Below, piece by piece: positions 44,800 through 55,783 of a stretch of DNA of 64,000 nucleotides; the first letter of the stretch is position 1; every line of letters begins with the position of its first letter. This DNA comes from Tiliqua scincoides (Eukaryota; Chordata; Lepidosauria; Squamata; Scincidae). The translations under genes and the position numbers were made by a program. The notes beneath the pieces are model-generated. The model was not told the DNA's origin, did no database searches, and worked only from the letters and a program-made list of their open reading frames with translations. The stretch spans positions 18,103,353-18,167,352 of the forward strand of contig NC_089827.1 in the NCBI RefSeq assembly GCF_035046505.1. The letters are read 5' to 3'.

Positions 44800-46130
44800 C
44801 TTACATGGACTTAAGCTCCATTGTTTTCAATCAGCATGTGCAACAGGATGAAAGTCTTCCACTTTTCTGCCAAGAACATAGTCCACATCAAAGAAGAGTA
44901 GATTTATGTTTCTTTATAACTTTATTTTTTTAAAAAAAACAAACCAAAAACCTAGCTGTCCTGCAGTTTTTGATCCTACCCATCAAATCTGTGTGATACA
45001 CATTCAGGGACTAAAATGGTGAGCTGAGAAAGACACTTATGGAGTCTTTTGCTCTTCATCCTTGTCTGGTTCAGAGAGGTTCAGTTTGGGTGTATTTATC
45101 TACAGTTTTTCATTGTTGTCAAAGGTTAGTGATAGGAAAGCTGCATTAAAGACCAGGACATTACAGAACATAATAAGGATGCCCAGCTCTGGACAGTGTA
45201 ACTGTCAGCAACAAAATGAGCTGTCAGATTCCTTATATGCTGGAAACCCTCATGCTCTACACTCATCTCGGACCCCAGATATGGGAAACTCTAGATATAG
45301 CAAAAAGTGCAGTTACAGTCATTTGGTATGTATGAAAATGAAAACCATAGGAGTTTATTGCAGAGAAAGGAAACTGTCTAGCAATCGGAGGATTGCAAAC
45401 CTCTGTAATGGATGCGGCAAGATTGGTATCATGACAATGACAACAGAAAGAATAATAATAAGGTTTTGATAGTGAAATCCTGATGGGAGGATGAGGCAGG
45501 AGAGGAAAATCACTTTTTATGACCTTCTTGCACCCATGAGGGCTCTGGCGAACAGATGATAACATCTTAATAGGGTATTTCCTGCTAAACTTTGTCATAA
45601 AGGCAGAGCTGAGCAACACATGCCAGACATAAGGAAAGCTCACCAGCACCCAGTTTGAAAAATCCACCTTAGCAACAGGCCATAAACTAAACACAGAAGC
45701 AGAAACACACGACACTCTATGGAGAGACAAAGGAGTGTCCACGTTGGCAGAGACATTTCACATTTACACACAGAGAGTAAATGCTCCACAGAGTTGATCT
45801 TCTCCCTGCCTCTGATAGGCCTCTGAAAAACATACAAGAAATCTGCAGTGAAGTGGGATGTCATTAAATACCCCAGCTGGAGTAGGCTGAGAAGAGAAGG
45901 CTGCTTTTCCAAGAGAATACTAAGGAGTGTTCTCGCAGACTCAAACTTCCTATAAAAACATGAGCAGGGGAAATAAGGGGAGACAGGAAACAAGAGTTTA
46001 CTCCAGCAATGAGATGTATTTTATGTCCATGCAACACAGGCGCAACCTTGGGCATGTCATTTCGGTACGGAATCAGCAACGCTTTTCAAATTAATGTTTG
46101 CCTATAATTGATGGGGCCACTTCAGCAGAG
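44800..46130. other. Unique-looking stretch, no firm gene
   Basis: Open frames of 135-159 codons overlap on opposite strands at 45062-45742. Neither has a recognisable domain or splice frame, and opposite-strand overlap argues against both being real. Confidence 0.35.
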
Positions 46131-46134
46131 CACT

Positions 46135-46602
46135 CAGTAGCACACTGTCAGGGATGCTGGTGGGAAAACCAGAGTCTTCCCACCCATGTCATCAACTCTC
46201 CTGTCACATGCCACAACAGTCAATGGGAGAGGTAGGAGGGGGTGGGGTGGGGGATGGTAGAACAGGGGTAGGAAAGGGTGAAACCAGGCTGGGAGGCGGA
46301 TGTGGGTGGACAGATTGAGACCAGGAATGGGGCAGGTTTGGCAGCAGCAACGGCTGCTGAACCCGAAACCCTGTTCCCGGACCTGATCCTGTGACGTATG
46401 TCTATGCAAACCTGCTCCAGCTATTTAGCTAGCACAGTTCTGAGGAGTCTCCCCACACTGCAGAAGCTTACCTCCAAGTAAGGGAACAATTGTTCCTTTA
46501 CCTAGAGGAGACCTCCTCAGTTGCCTCCCCTGCAGGATGCAGTGGTAGCCATTTTGACACCACCCCATCAACCGGGGAGGGGGAAGAATAGGATTGGGCT
46601 CT
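46135..46602. mobile_element. CCAATCCTA-family element, long form
   Basis: It contains AAGTAAGGGAACAATTGTTC, CTAGAGGAGACCTCCTCAGT and GGATGCAGTGGTAGCCATTT, and ends GAATAGGATTGGGCTC. The left end is uncertain. Confidence 0.55.
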
Positions 46603-46619
46603 TGGAGATACACTTTAGT

Positions 46620-47353
46620 TCACAGCACTAGTGAATAGAAACCAAGGACAATCTTTTCACTGGTATTACATGTGAATAAAGATGGTAAAAATAAAAGTGT
46701 TCTCATGCTTCACATGTGCATTTCTCAGTGTGGTGGTGAAGAGCACCAAACATGGACCAAGAAGCCCAAAAGGGAATGTGGAAAGCCACCCTTAACCATC
46801 CATGGTGTTGTAATTATATTTTGTATTATAACAAGCAGCTGTGCAGCACACGTTGCAAATGTGCGTGTCAGCGCTTTCTCCCTTTTTAAAATAAAAATAC
46901 AGTACGCTAGCACTTGCTCTTTGTACAGTGCTGTGTTGCTTTGCTGAGGGCTGGAGTCCAAGTTTAAATAGGTGAAGGGTTGCTATAGATACATACTGGC
47001 TTTGGTTTTCAGTTAAATTGAAAAGTGAAATCTTTGTGAACTGGACTTGTGGTGAAGAAACAGCAACTTCATATGAGTTGTGGGTAATATGGTTTGATAC
47101 CCCAAACTGCTTCCATGTGGTGGAGGTTCCACTTGGGGCACTTGACATCTGTAAACAGCTTCTTTGACACTGCTGTGGAGATTCTTCAAGTGACGAGGAC
47201 AATTTATTTGGGAAGCCATTGACAAACGTTAAGGACAGGTCTTGACGGAGCATCCACAATTGGATATAATTTCTGGTGGCAACCATGCCACATGTATTTA
47301 ATTGATATTTTTTATGCAGTCTTATATGCAAGGACTTAGCTGGTGGAACCTCA
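46620..47353. other. Unassigned stretch
   Basis: A 179-codon minus-strand frame covers 46792-47331. I see no known domain, and codon use looks unstructured; not called a gene. Confidence 0.3.
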
Positions 47354-47361
47354 GACTAGTT

Positions 47362-47589
47362 CAGTGGTTCCCAAACTTACTGTGGTCGTGGCACCCTTCT
47401 GTCGTGGCAGTGTCTTCTCCTTGGCTTTCCTGGGCATTGCGATCTTGGATTGCAGAAGATCTCACGAGAATTACGTGAGGACTCATGTAATCCCAGACAG
47501 TGGTGCCTAGGAAACTGGGAAGAAGAGGCCACCGGGGATCCCACAGTGCCCCTGTGAGTTTGCCACGACACACAGTTGGGGAACCATCG
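47362..47589. mobile_element. hAT-like MITE, GTGGCACCCTTCTG type
   Basis: A 228-bp element starting CAGTGGTTCCCAAACTTACT and ending CACAGTTGGGGAACCATCG. The flanks gactagtt (47354-47361) and gactagtc (47590-47597) match at 7 of 8 bases, with central TA. It contains an internal inverted CACGAGAATTACGTGAGG stretch. It is non-coding. Confidence 0.85.
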
Positions 47590-47599
47590 GACTAGTCAC

Positions 47600-48345
47600 T
47601 AGTTCACAGATTCTGTGGATCTGCTCTGGTTCTGATTATGACTTGGAGTCCCAGCTGTCTGTTGACAAGTACTGCTCAGCCATTCTTTCACAAACTATGG
47701 CTACTGAAAGGGAAAAGCATTTTCTCAAAGGCGTTATGCCATGCTAGATAGCTTTTTCCCCTCCCCCTGATGGAGGTTGGGTCACACTATTTTTTTAATT
47801 GCTGTGAAATGGCATTTGACATATGCATTGCTGTGCTACAGAAAAATGGAAAATACTATACTAAACTAACACTAAGTAGGTGCAAAATAATGTACTAGTG
47901 TTTGATGTTCCTTTCTCAGGGAAAATGACTGAGCTAGACTGAATGTTCCTCCAGACTCTGGCTTTTCAGAGCTGCTATGCATATGTTTGCAATACATCAA
48001 AATTCCTGGTTTGGTGAACAGTTGGAGTTCCTGTATCTAGCCATATATTTCAAGTAACATACCCTCCCCCCAAATCCTCCTCAGACATGCACAATTATGC
48101 AATGTAGCTTAATAGGGAGAGTTATTTTTATTTATAAATAATGCACTTTTTTAAAAAACTAAAAATATTGTGCTAGGAGGACAAAAACTCTGTCAGGGGC
48201 AAAGTACTAAAGCCCCCCTACTCTCATGTTTTTACCTGTTTTGCAACCTGAACCCCTCCATTGGATCACATTGCATAGTTAGCTGCACTTCTAGTTTGAC
48301 CCTGTGCAAAGAGATTGAAACATAAATGCGATGAGATCTCCAGTA
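47600..48345. other. Unique-looking stretch, no gene seen
   Basis: No recognised repeat or exon. Confidence 0.4.
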
Positions 48346-48471
48346 TTCCTGTCATACAGGGCTGGACTTAGGAGCTGGGGGGCCCAATTCAAAACACTTT
48401 TGGCAGGGCCCCCGGTTCAGAGCTAAGGTATGCAGAATCGTAGCGATATAAATGACATTTATTATAGACCA

Positions 48472-49004
48472 GGGGTGTCAAACTCATTTCATACAGAGGG
48501 CCATATAGCATTCGTGATGCATGCTGAGGGCCAAAAGTGATGTCATTAAGCAGGAAGTGATGTCATTAAACAGGTCATGACAAAACAAAGCACTTTTTTC
48601 TCACCTAGAAACTCATTCGCTGCAAATAGAAGAGAAAATACACAAATCTTGAACATATTTGCAAGATATGGGAGAGGCCAATTATCATGTGCAGCAACTG
48701 TTACCCTGCAGATGCCCGATCTTGTCTGATCTCGGAAGCTAAGCAGGGTCAGGCCTGGTTAGTACTTGAATGGGAGACCGCCTGGGAATACCAGGTGCTG
48801 TAGGCTTATACCATAGTCTTTCGAGACTGAAGGTTGCCAACCAATTATCATGTGGGTTACCCTTTCAGCAGTGACACCTCAGCCAGCTCAGCAGCTGAGA
48901 GCAGCCGATGGTATTGCTGGGAGAGGCCAAGGTCTGAATAAAGGGCTTCCGCGGGCTGCATCCTACCCCTGGGCTTTATGCTTGACACCCCCATTACAGA
49001 CTTT
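48472..49004 (+). mobile_element. hAT-like element, CAGGGGTGTCAAAC type, nested
   Basis: It starts CAGGGGTGTCAAACTCATTT and ends GGGCTTTATGCTTGACACCC plus a few bases. The flanks ttatagac and ttacagac agree at 7 of 8 bases. It contains the words AAGTGATGTCATTAAGCAGG and AGCAGCTGAGAGCAGC. The 5S-derived SINE at 48692 lies inside it. Confidence 0.82.
48692..48840 (+). mobile_element. 5S-rRNA-derived SINE, copy 3, complete
   Basis: The body is 149 bp: head CAGCAACTGTTACCCTGCAG, 5S core (GATCTTGTCTGATCTCGGAA, GCTAAGCAGGGTCAGGCC, GTACTTGAATGGGAGACCGC, CAGGTGCTGTAGGCTT), tail AGTCTTTCGAGACTGAAGGT and TGCCAA. The target duplication ccaattatcatgtg is perfect over 14 bp (48678-48691 and 48841-48854). 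There is no poly(A). The 5S half of helix I at the 5' end is replaced, while the 3' half remains. It is the third layer of the nest and the youngest element there. Confidence 0.96.
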
Positions 49005-49189
49005 TTATCTCTATGCTAGAATGGAAAACAATCAAAACATGCATGTGAGTTAATGGACCAAATGGATCTAAGAACATTTTAATTGCATACAAAACTAGGG
49101 TAGATTACCCTAGCGTGGGGTCCCTTAGGTGTGCAACCCAACTGGGAGCAATTGGTCCAATTGGCTTACAGCCAGCCCTGCTGTCACAT

Positions 49190-49895
49190 GCTTGCTTTTC
49201 CCTCCCAAACACCATCCATTTAGCCATCCCCAAGGAAGGACCCCCTCTGCAACTCACCCTTGATTCTGATCTGTGATAAAAAGAACCCTCTCCTTGAGAT
49301 CTAGTTCCTTCTTATACAGACTATCCTTCTTTAAATGATTGTAGGATTTTTCTCTTCTAGATTTTCAAAGAGATGTTTATATTTTTTTTTCTTTTGGAAG
49401 TAAGATATCAAACGAATGGAGAAAATGGTTTCCAAGCTGTGAAATCAGCCTTTCATTGGCTTGACAGGCAGATGTGACAGTGTTTTAGAGTCAATAAAAC
49501 AGTTACAGATAAGCTACTTCCCTCCCCTCCTCCTCCTCTTCTCATCTGGAGAGCTGTTAAAGTCATCATGCCGGAACAATGCGCTCTAAGGATGTTTTAG
49601 GGTGTGTGTGTGTGTGTTTTTTTTGCAATAAATAGATGTACATTAAAATGCCAGACGGAATTTAGCAGACTGTTTTAAAGCCATCTGTACATTTAACTGT
49701 CCATCTTTTGTTATCGGGACATTTTTATATGCAGAAGCTCCGATTGTACTGTTTAAAGGAGGGGAAATAATATTGTGGGCAGACATAAACTCTTGTAGCC
49801 TGATTGTCCAGACTCTGTTCCAACATGGTAAGAGGAATGCAGAGAAGTGGATGACACTCTGCAGTGGATCCTATGGCTGCTTTGACAAGGAAATG
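49190..49895. other. Unique stretch, candidate conserved non-coding DNA
   Basis: Repeat-free, AT-rich sequence with ordered-looking blocks: GCCTTTCATTGGCTTGACAG, GTCAATAAAACAGTTACAGA, GTCATCATGCCGGAACAATG, and GTACATTTAACTGTCC. It contains a short GT run and a T run. The absence of any insertion in about 500 bp of an otherwise repeat-laden region, and the look of the sequence, suggest constraint. This is not demonstrated. Confidence 0.3.
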
Positions 49896-49898
49896 GAA

Positions 49899-50410
49899 AG
49901 GCCTGTGGCTGAGTAGTAGAGTACATGCTTTAGATCAGTGGCTCCCAAACTCCCTGGTGCTATGACCCACCTCTGCAGTGGGTTGCAATGTGCTGCAATG
50001 CCTCTTGAAAGGGCCTGGAGTCCTCTCTTAGGTTGTGCTGAGCCGGCAACCTATTCTATTGGCTCTGCAAGCCTCCAAACAGCCCACAGATGTGTCAAGA
50101 AACTGGAAGTCACCTTAGGGCATTTCTGTGGGCCATTTGGAGGCCTGCAGAGGCCACTAGACTGGTTTGCCAGCAGCATGCAACTCAGGAGATGCTTCTG
50201 GCCCTCCCAAAGCTTCCGGAATGGCTCCAATTTGGTGCCAACTGGAAGCAAGGGGGTCGGAGGACCCATCTTGCAACCCACACTTTGGAAAACGCTGCTT
50301 TAGATACAGAAGACCCTAAGTTCACATCTCCAAGCAGGGAAGAGAACAATTCCTGTCTGAAACCCTGGAGAGTTGCTGATAATATCAATGTGGATGAATC
50401 AATATAGGAC
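49899..50410 (+). mobile_element. tRNA-derived SINE interrupted by a hAT element
   Basis: The head GGCCTGTGGCTGAGTAGTAG and AGTACATGCTTTAGAT lie before the insertion. After it come CTTTAGATACAGAAGACCCT, AAGTTCACATCTCCAAGC, and CTGAAACCCTGGAGAGTTGC. Together these give A box, B box and body of the same family as 25605-25735. The insertion point is in the anticodon-arm region. Confidence 0.85.
49936..50297 (+). mobile_element. hAT-like element inside the SINE
   Basis: A 362-bp element starting CAGTGGCTCCCAAACTCCCT and ending CACACTTTGGAAAACGCTG. It is flanked by the perfect 8-bp repeat ctttagat (49928-49935 and 50298-50305), again with central TA. The interior has an inverted pair GGCATTTCTGTGGGCC / AGGCCTGCAGAGGCC-type words. 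It carries no transposase frame. Confidence 0.92.
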
Positions 50411-50441
50411 TGCTCCCTATGAACTGTAAATGGCCGAAAGG

Positions 50442-50649
50442 CAGTAGCATAGCCAGAGGGGGTGCAGGTGTCAGGATGTGCTATGTAAGTGGCCCCGCCC
50501 ACTAACTGTTGGAACCATTGGGGCAGCAATGGCAATATGAAGGTGTTCAACAAAAGGTGAGTGCCTGCACATTACTGTCACTGTGGAAGTGGGAGGGCAC
50601 ATCACGGCACCTGCAATATGTACTATGCCACCCCCTGGCTCTGCTACTG
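50442..50649. mobile_element. hAT-like MITE, CAGTGGYRTAGC family
   Basis: A 208-bp element starting CAGTAGCATAGCCAGAGGGG and ending CCCTGGCTCTGCTACTG. The flanks ccgaaagg (50434-50441) and ctgaaagg (50650-50657) match at 7 of 8 bases. Confidence 0.88.
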
Positions 50650-51097
50650 CTGAAAGGAAAGCTCTGTAGTTCTGAAATGGGGGGCTCCCTCAGTCACAAC
50701 CGCTTGCACTATTTTTGTTTTAAAACCTCCAGGGGTTTTGGAACAGTATTTTGCAACCTTTCTGCCCTGATCCTAGCCCCCACCCTACCCCAACACCTTA
50801 GGTGAAAATCAGCTTTTTTCAGTGTGTCTAACAGGTAAAAGCATTCTTTCTTTGAACTTTAGGAAATACATCAGCATGTCAGCAACCTGTTTTGCGACAC
50901 ACAACCAGTTGTGGCTTGAAAGCCTGACAAGGCTATTTAAAAAGAAACACTAGCTAGGCTAGAATGAAATGTTATGTACTCTACACTTTCTGTACCCTGA
51001 CCCCATCTTTTATGAGCAGTTATTCTTCAGGTTCCTCATATTTGTGATGTCAGCATACCTGGGTTTATAATTTTGCCAATTTAGAACTATTAGTGTA

Positions 51098-51275
51098 CAG
51101 GAGGACTCTCCTTATCCGCAGATTTGGGACCCACTGACTTTGCCTCCCCATGCCTCAGAACACCTTTCGACATGACCAGAAGCCACTTCTGGTCACATCC
51201 AGAGATCCCCCAAGGGTCCCACCTCAGAATTTGCTTATCAGAAGATTTTGGTATCTGTGGGGGATCTGGGAACCA
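51098..51275 (+). mobile_element. Tigger-like element, shortened
   Basis: Left end CAGGAGGACTCTCCTTATCC after TA. A right-end phrase GGTATCTGTGGGGGATCTGG is seen, but the extreme terminus is missing. It matches the ends of 6830 and 34770. Confidence 0.6.
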
Positions 51276-51399
51276 AGATCTGAATGTAGATCTCATTGGT
51301 CCATTTCCAGCTACATAAGAGCCCGCAGGTACATAAGAGCCTGCTTAACATGGTTTGATCTGGGGAGGGGCTGTATATCTTAACCACTCCAGGCAAGAC

Positions 51400-51500
51400 T
51401 GAGAAAGACCCAGCAGCAACACTGGAGAGTTGATGCCCATAGAAAACACTGAGCTAGATGAACCAAGGGTCTGCAGTAGTAAATTAGGGTTAGTTTCTGA
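51400..51500 (+). mobile_element. SINE 3' part, ACTGAGCTAGATG type
   Basis: GAAAACACTGAGCTAGATGA and ACCAAGGGTCTGCAGTA match the common 3' part of the tRNA-derived SINE at 49899. A related scrap lies at 51645-51680 (GGCTAGAGGAGCCTTTGGAC). Confidence 0.55.
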
Positions 51501-51687
51501 TGTTCATATGAAGCAGAGGGTTGGCTACTAGTTATGGTATCTCCAGGTTCAGAGGCAGTTTGCAGGTGCAAGGAAGCAATAGCTGGAAAAAGGGATGCCT
51601 CTCGGTCGCAGGTTTCTCGGAGGCAATGCTTGGCCATTGTGGGAAACTGAATGTCAGGCTAGAGGAGCCTTTGGACTGACCCAAACT

Positions 51688-52155
51688 GTTGGCAACCTTC
51701 TGTCTCGAAAGACTCTGGTATCGCACTCTGAATGGTGGTTCTGGAACAGCGTCTAGTGTGGCTGAAAAGGCCGATTTGGGAGTGACAATCCCTTCCGCAC
51801 CGGGAGCAAGTGCAGTCTGTCCCTGGTCTGTCTCCCTGGCTATGGGCCTTCCTTCTTTGCCTCTTAGCCTCAGACTGTTGGCCAAGTATCTCTTCAAACT
51901 GGGAAAGGCCATGCTGCACAGCCTGCCTCTAAGTGGGCTGCTCAGAGGCCAGGGTTTCCCACCTGTTGGGGTCCACTCCTAAGGCCTTCAGATCCATCTT
52001 GCAGATGTCCTTGTATTGCAGCTGTGGTCTACCTGTAGGGCGCTTTCCTTGCATGAGTTCTCCATAGAGGAGATCCTTTGGGATCCAGTCATCATCCATT
52101 CTCACAACATGACCGAGCCAACGCAGGTGTCTCTGTTTCAGCAGTGCATACATGC
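51688..52155 (-). mobile_element. Same LINE family as 24569-25246, second copy
   Basis: Read on the minus strand: MYALLKQRHLRWLGHVVRMD, then LLYGELMQGKRPTGRPQLQY, DICKMDLKALGVD, and in another frame CSRCGRDCHSQIGLFSHTRR. It ends ACCAGAGTCTTTCGAGACAG and AAGGTTG. The coding part is less damaged than in the plus-strand copy, giving a longer intact GRPQLQYKDICK segment. It is 5' truncated at about 52155. No certain target duplication. Confidence 0.9.
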
Positions 52156-52159
52156 TACC

Positions 52160-53640
52160 ACCACCACTTTTTTATCTTCTTCTACAGCAGAGGGAACAAG
52201 TCTCAGGCAAAAGAGAGATGGTTTATAGGCAGCCAGTTGGAAGTGAGGTCATTCAAGACCGGGGAGAAATCCAATTGTTCCCAGATGTTCTAGCAAAATA
52301 CAGAATGGCTCTTAAATGCAAAGCCTAGTCTAAAGAGCAGAATTATATCTTAGAACTTGCCTTGGAAGGCATCAGGGTCTGCTTTTTTCTTCCTGCAATG
52401 CAAGATTTAAGGGAAGGGAACATTCTTTGGCTTGTTTTAGATGTCGGCATTGATAGCTGCCTTACTGTCAGAGATATCTTCAAGGCATGACTTACTCTAT
52501 GAGCGGTGGATTCAAAGGCCATGACATTCTGGCTAGAGGTCAGTAAGGGAAAGGTCACCATCTGCGGTGTCTGGTGGCTGGACAGCAACACCATCATCTA
52601 AATGCACATATATGAACTATGAACCTCAGGTCTGCAACTTCCAAACCATTTAAGTGGAGCCATTTACCTAATGGCGTTGAATTTCTATTGTTTTTAATAG
52701 GGTATGGTATGGCTTGCAGTGCGTACACAATTTCCCATGACTTGGCTGGTTTATGGATTAATCCCATTTTTTTTTCAAACAAGTACTTTCTTAGTTTACA
52801 TATATATGGCCAAGTATTTTTGGACCTGTCAAATGCCTGGCCCTGAAATATGTTAAATGTAGGTCACCAAATGATGTCTCTACATTGCAACGTTCCTTTA
52901 AATTGTGTTTTTTTTTTTCTTGCTAGCTGTCAGTCATTAGAGTTGTCATGTGTTCTCTCACATGCAAATATCCCAACAATTGACATATGGATTGACAGCA
53001 TTATTCTCTTAAGGTCAAGGGGGGAGAATGCTTGGCATATCAGTTTGGCTGAAGCTTTAAGTTAGAAAGGGGATTGTCCACAATAGATAAATGATCATTT
53101 CAACAGAGCAGTGTTTTGTGGTACTGGTCTGCCATTTCCAAAGGTATTCCCATTCATAGACTCCCAGCCATATTAGTAACTCTTGGCCCAAGAACGAAGT
53201 AATTTATTATCATTACCCGCATGAGTCTTTCACAAAGGATTAGAAGTTCATGTCTATGGAAGGTGCAGCTGCATTAAATAACACAATTCTTTCCCATTAA
53301 GTTAACAGCCGTAACATGGTTTTCTACCGTATGAAATTGTCTAGCTGAACATAAACAGCAGCAAAAAGGGAGTGCGGGAGGGATTTTTTTCCCCCTCATC
53401 TTGTTACAGTGGTGGCCATTTTATAATTCACCCCATAATGAATCTGTCAAGGTGCTGACATGGATAATCCAGATAAAAAGTGCTCTGTAAAGCGAGAGGT
53501 TTATTTTCCTTGGTGGAGGTGGAGTCTCCAGCATATACTTGTAGTTCAATATGAAATGTTTCAATAACCCGACTTTCCTCTTTTAGAAGAATGTCTGTAA
53601 TAAGCACAAGTCTGTGACCTTCTGAGAGGCACATACGGTA
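52160..53640. other. Unique stretch, possible conserved non-coding DNA at 52840-53330
   Basis: No repeat recognised. The part 52840-53330 (CACATGCAAATATCCCAACA, an octamer-like ATGCAAAT core, and GAAGTAATTTATTATCATTA) is repeat-free and AT-rich. Candidate only. Confidence 0.25.
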
Positions 53641-53659
53641 TTAGGGTTTGCCTTTCCAA

Positions 53660-53660
<1 letters not shown>

Positions 53661-53698
<38 letters not shown>

Positions 53699-53699
53699 T
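53661..53699 (+). repeat. (GAT)n microsatellite
   Basis: About 13 ATG/GAT units; the poly-serine frame on the minus strand is an artefact. Confidence 0.95.
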
Positions 53700-54399
53700 A
53701 CTGTTTTTTTCACTGAAATCTTTGCAAACAATACAATGTGCCTTCACACAAAAATTCCTGGGATCATCAACCTGATAAAGTAACTGAGAACAACCAAGCA
53801 AAGGTCTCTTTGGACTGCAGATTACAGACCGATAAACATCTAGAATATAATACATCAGATATAACAGTAGCTGACAAAAAAAAAAGAAAAATCAAATTTA
53901 GATCATGGGCAATCTCAACCTGCACTGGTGCAGCTGAGCCAAGCGACCTACGCCATATCCAGGATAGGTTAGGAGCAGATAAGTCTTCTTGGGATTAGGG
54001 GATATTTTCCTTCTTCCCATTGTAACACTCCAGTCTGTCCAATGGGGCTACTCAGATCTGCACCAGCTAATTCGCTTGCACAAGTCCTACCAGCCCCATA
54101 TGAGGCTTCAAAGCCAGAGAGGAAGAATAAGATATGGGCGGGACCTCCTCTGCCGATCCTACTCCCTTCCCTGGCCTGATCTGCCCCCCATTCTGCTCTC
54201 CCCCTGCCCGAAAATTCCCTATCCTCACCTTTGTTACACCCTTGCCCATTCCTACAGGTGCTTTACAGCATCCCTAAAATGTGCTTTACAGCATATTTGC
54301 AATGGCTGCCACCTGTGCAGCAGCTGCTGATATTACCATCCCAGGTGACAATTGTGATATTGCAGTCCCACAGGTGCTAATGCAATCCCAGGTGAAGCT

Positions 54400-54545
54400 T
54401 CCTGGTTGACCTTGAGCCAGTCACTTTCTCTCAGCCTCACCTACCTCACAGGGTTGTTGTGAGGAAAAAAGGAGGGGAGCAGCTGTGTACACAGCCCTGA
54501 GCTCTTGGAGGAAGGGCGGTATAAAAAAAAGTGGAAATAAATGTG
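54400..54545 (+). mobile_element. Sauria SINE, 3' two thirds
   Basis: CTTGAGCCAGTCACTTTCTC, TCAGCCTCACCTACCTCACA, GGGTTGTTGTGAGG, CCTGAGCTCTTGGAGGAAGG and GCGGTATAAAA are the characteristic consecutive words of Sauria SINEs of squamates. The tRNA-like head is missing. Confidence 0.88.
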
Positions 54546-54549
54546 GAAA

Positions 54550-55780
54550 CCAACAGAATTCAAGATTTAAAAAAAACAAAAACATGAGAAGTTCACAAGA
54601 TATCAAGATCTGATAATAAAACTTGAGCATCTCTGGAAGAAGTTCAATATTGAGTCAGTTGTCATTGGAACCTTTGCAGCAGTGCCTAGAAGTCTGAAGA
54701 AATACTTCCAATGTGCTTGGCCTTGAGAAATTGCACCAGATCAGCTGCAGAAAACAATTTTGCTCGGAACAGCAAGAATTCTCTGTGATTTCCAGGATCT
54801 TGGTTAGATTCTGAACTGCAGACTACAACCAGACCAGCATGATGATGTGTAACAACAAGAATGACAACAATGGACTTGATATCCCTGCAAGTTTTTTCAG
54901 GAACTTTTGATCCTTTGCCCTGGGGAAAGCCTCTGCTTTTCCTATGGGTCTCCTTGGTCCTGTACTAGCTATTTTGTTGGTGCAGGATTGAGTAATATAA
55001 GAGTAGCAGGGAGGGAGGATAGGATAGGATTCAGGCACATATGAGTGCCACCTAACCTGCCATCTCCCTCCCTCATTCTGTCTCCACCCCCACCCCTATC
55101 TGCCCACTCACTGCCAAGTCACCAACTCCAGCAGATGCAGTTGGCTCAACCCATCAGGTCACCTGGCCAACAGTGACCTCATATTGCGGACTAGAGGGAG
55201 TGCTGTTGCTCACTGGTGGAAGTAATGTTTTTAACTTGCAAAGTTCTGGGTGTGGGGAGGGCAGACAGAGGGCTGGTGTTCCCGGGAGTGGGCAGGTAGG
55301 GAGCGGGAGTCGGCTTGTAATCAATGGAGCAGGACTAGAAAGCCCTGAACTGGCAAACTGCAGAAACCCCAGAGGAGCAAGGAGGTTGGTGGCAGGGACT
55401 GGGGCCAAACTGGGTGCAATTCTGTGGCAGGAGGAGGAGGATCATGGTAGCAGCCACATATGCCAAGTTCCTATCCTCCCTCCCCAGTCTGGACCTGTCC
55501 CTGGGAATCTCCTCAGGCTTACATCAGCAAAAGAGCTGGCATAGGTCTAAGGAGACCCTTTGAAGACCAGGTGGCCCAAGGGGAAGTAAGTAAGAAGATG
55601 TTTTTTACTTACCTCTCCTGGGCTTTCTAGTGCCCCACCCATAGCATGCAGCATGTGCTCTGTCAGATGCCAAGGGATAGATTTGGGCCCTTAGATACAC
55701 ACAATGTGAACTTTAGAGAAAATTCTTTGTAGAGCAACCATAGTTTGATGAGACTCAAGATAGTTCCTGCTTTTATTTTC
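54550..55780. other. Mixed unassigned DNA, GC-rich from 55030 to 55660
   Basis: 55030-55660 looks like a degraded long-form CCAATCCTA element (GCAGGATTGAGTAATATAAG, CTAAGGAGACCCTTTGAAG, GATAGGATAGGATT) without clean ends. 54000-54360 is similar. Confidence 0.35.
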
Positions 55781-55783
55781 TCA

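Larger units (their letters stand above)
48357..49180 (+). mobile_element. hAT-like MITE, CAGGGxxGGACT family, copy 2, doubly interrupted
   Basis: It starts CAGGGCTGGACTTAGG and ends GCCAGCCCTG. The flanks ctgtcata (48349-48356) and ctgtcaca (49181-49188) match at 7 of 8 bases. The two halves (48357-48471 and 49005-49180) line up with 8616-8912, split at ATTTATTATA by a second hAT-like element. Confidence 0.88.

Noticed and set aside
45062-45993. Opposite-strand frames of 117-159 codons
   Set aside because: No domain, mutual overlap and no similarity I recognise.
46792-47331. 179-codon open frame on the minus strand
   Set aside because: No recognisable domain, no splice or promoter context, and other long frames overlap on both strands in the same region. 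Chance open frame in AT-rich DNA is more likely.
48710-48812. Functional 5S rRNA gene
   Set aside because: The 5S body is clear, but the 5' end differs from 5S rRNA, a non-5S tail is attached and perfect target duplications flank it, so it is a SINE.
53640-53720. Poly-serine coding stretch
   Set aside because: Simple GAT/ATC microsatellite.
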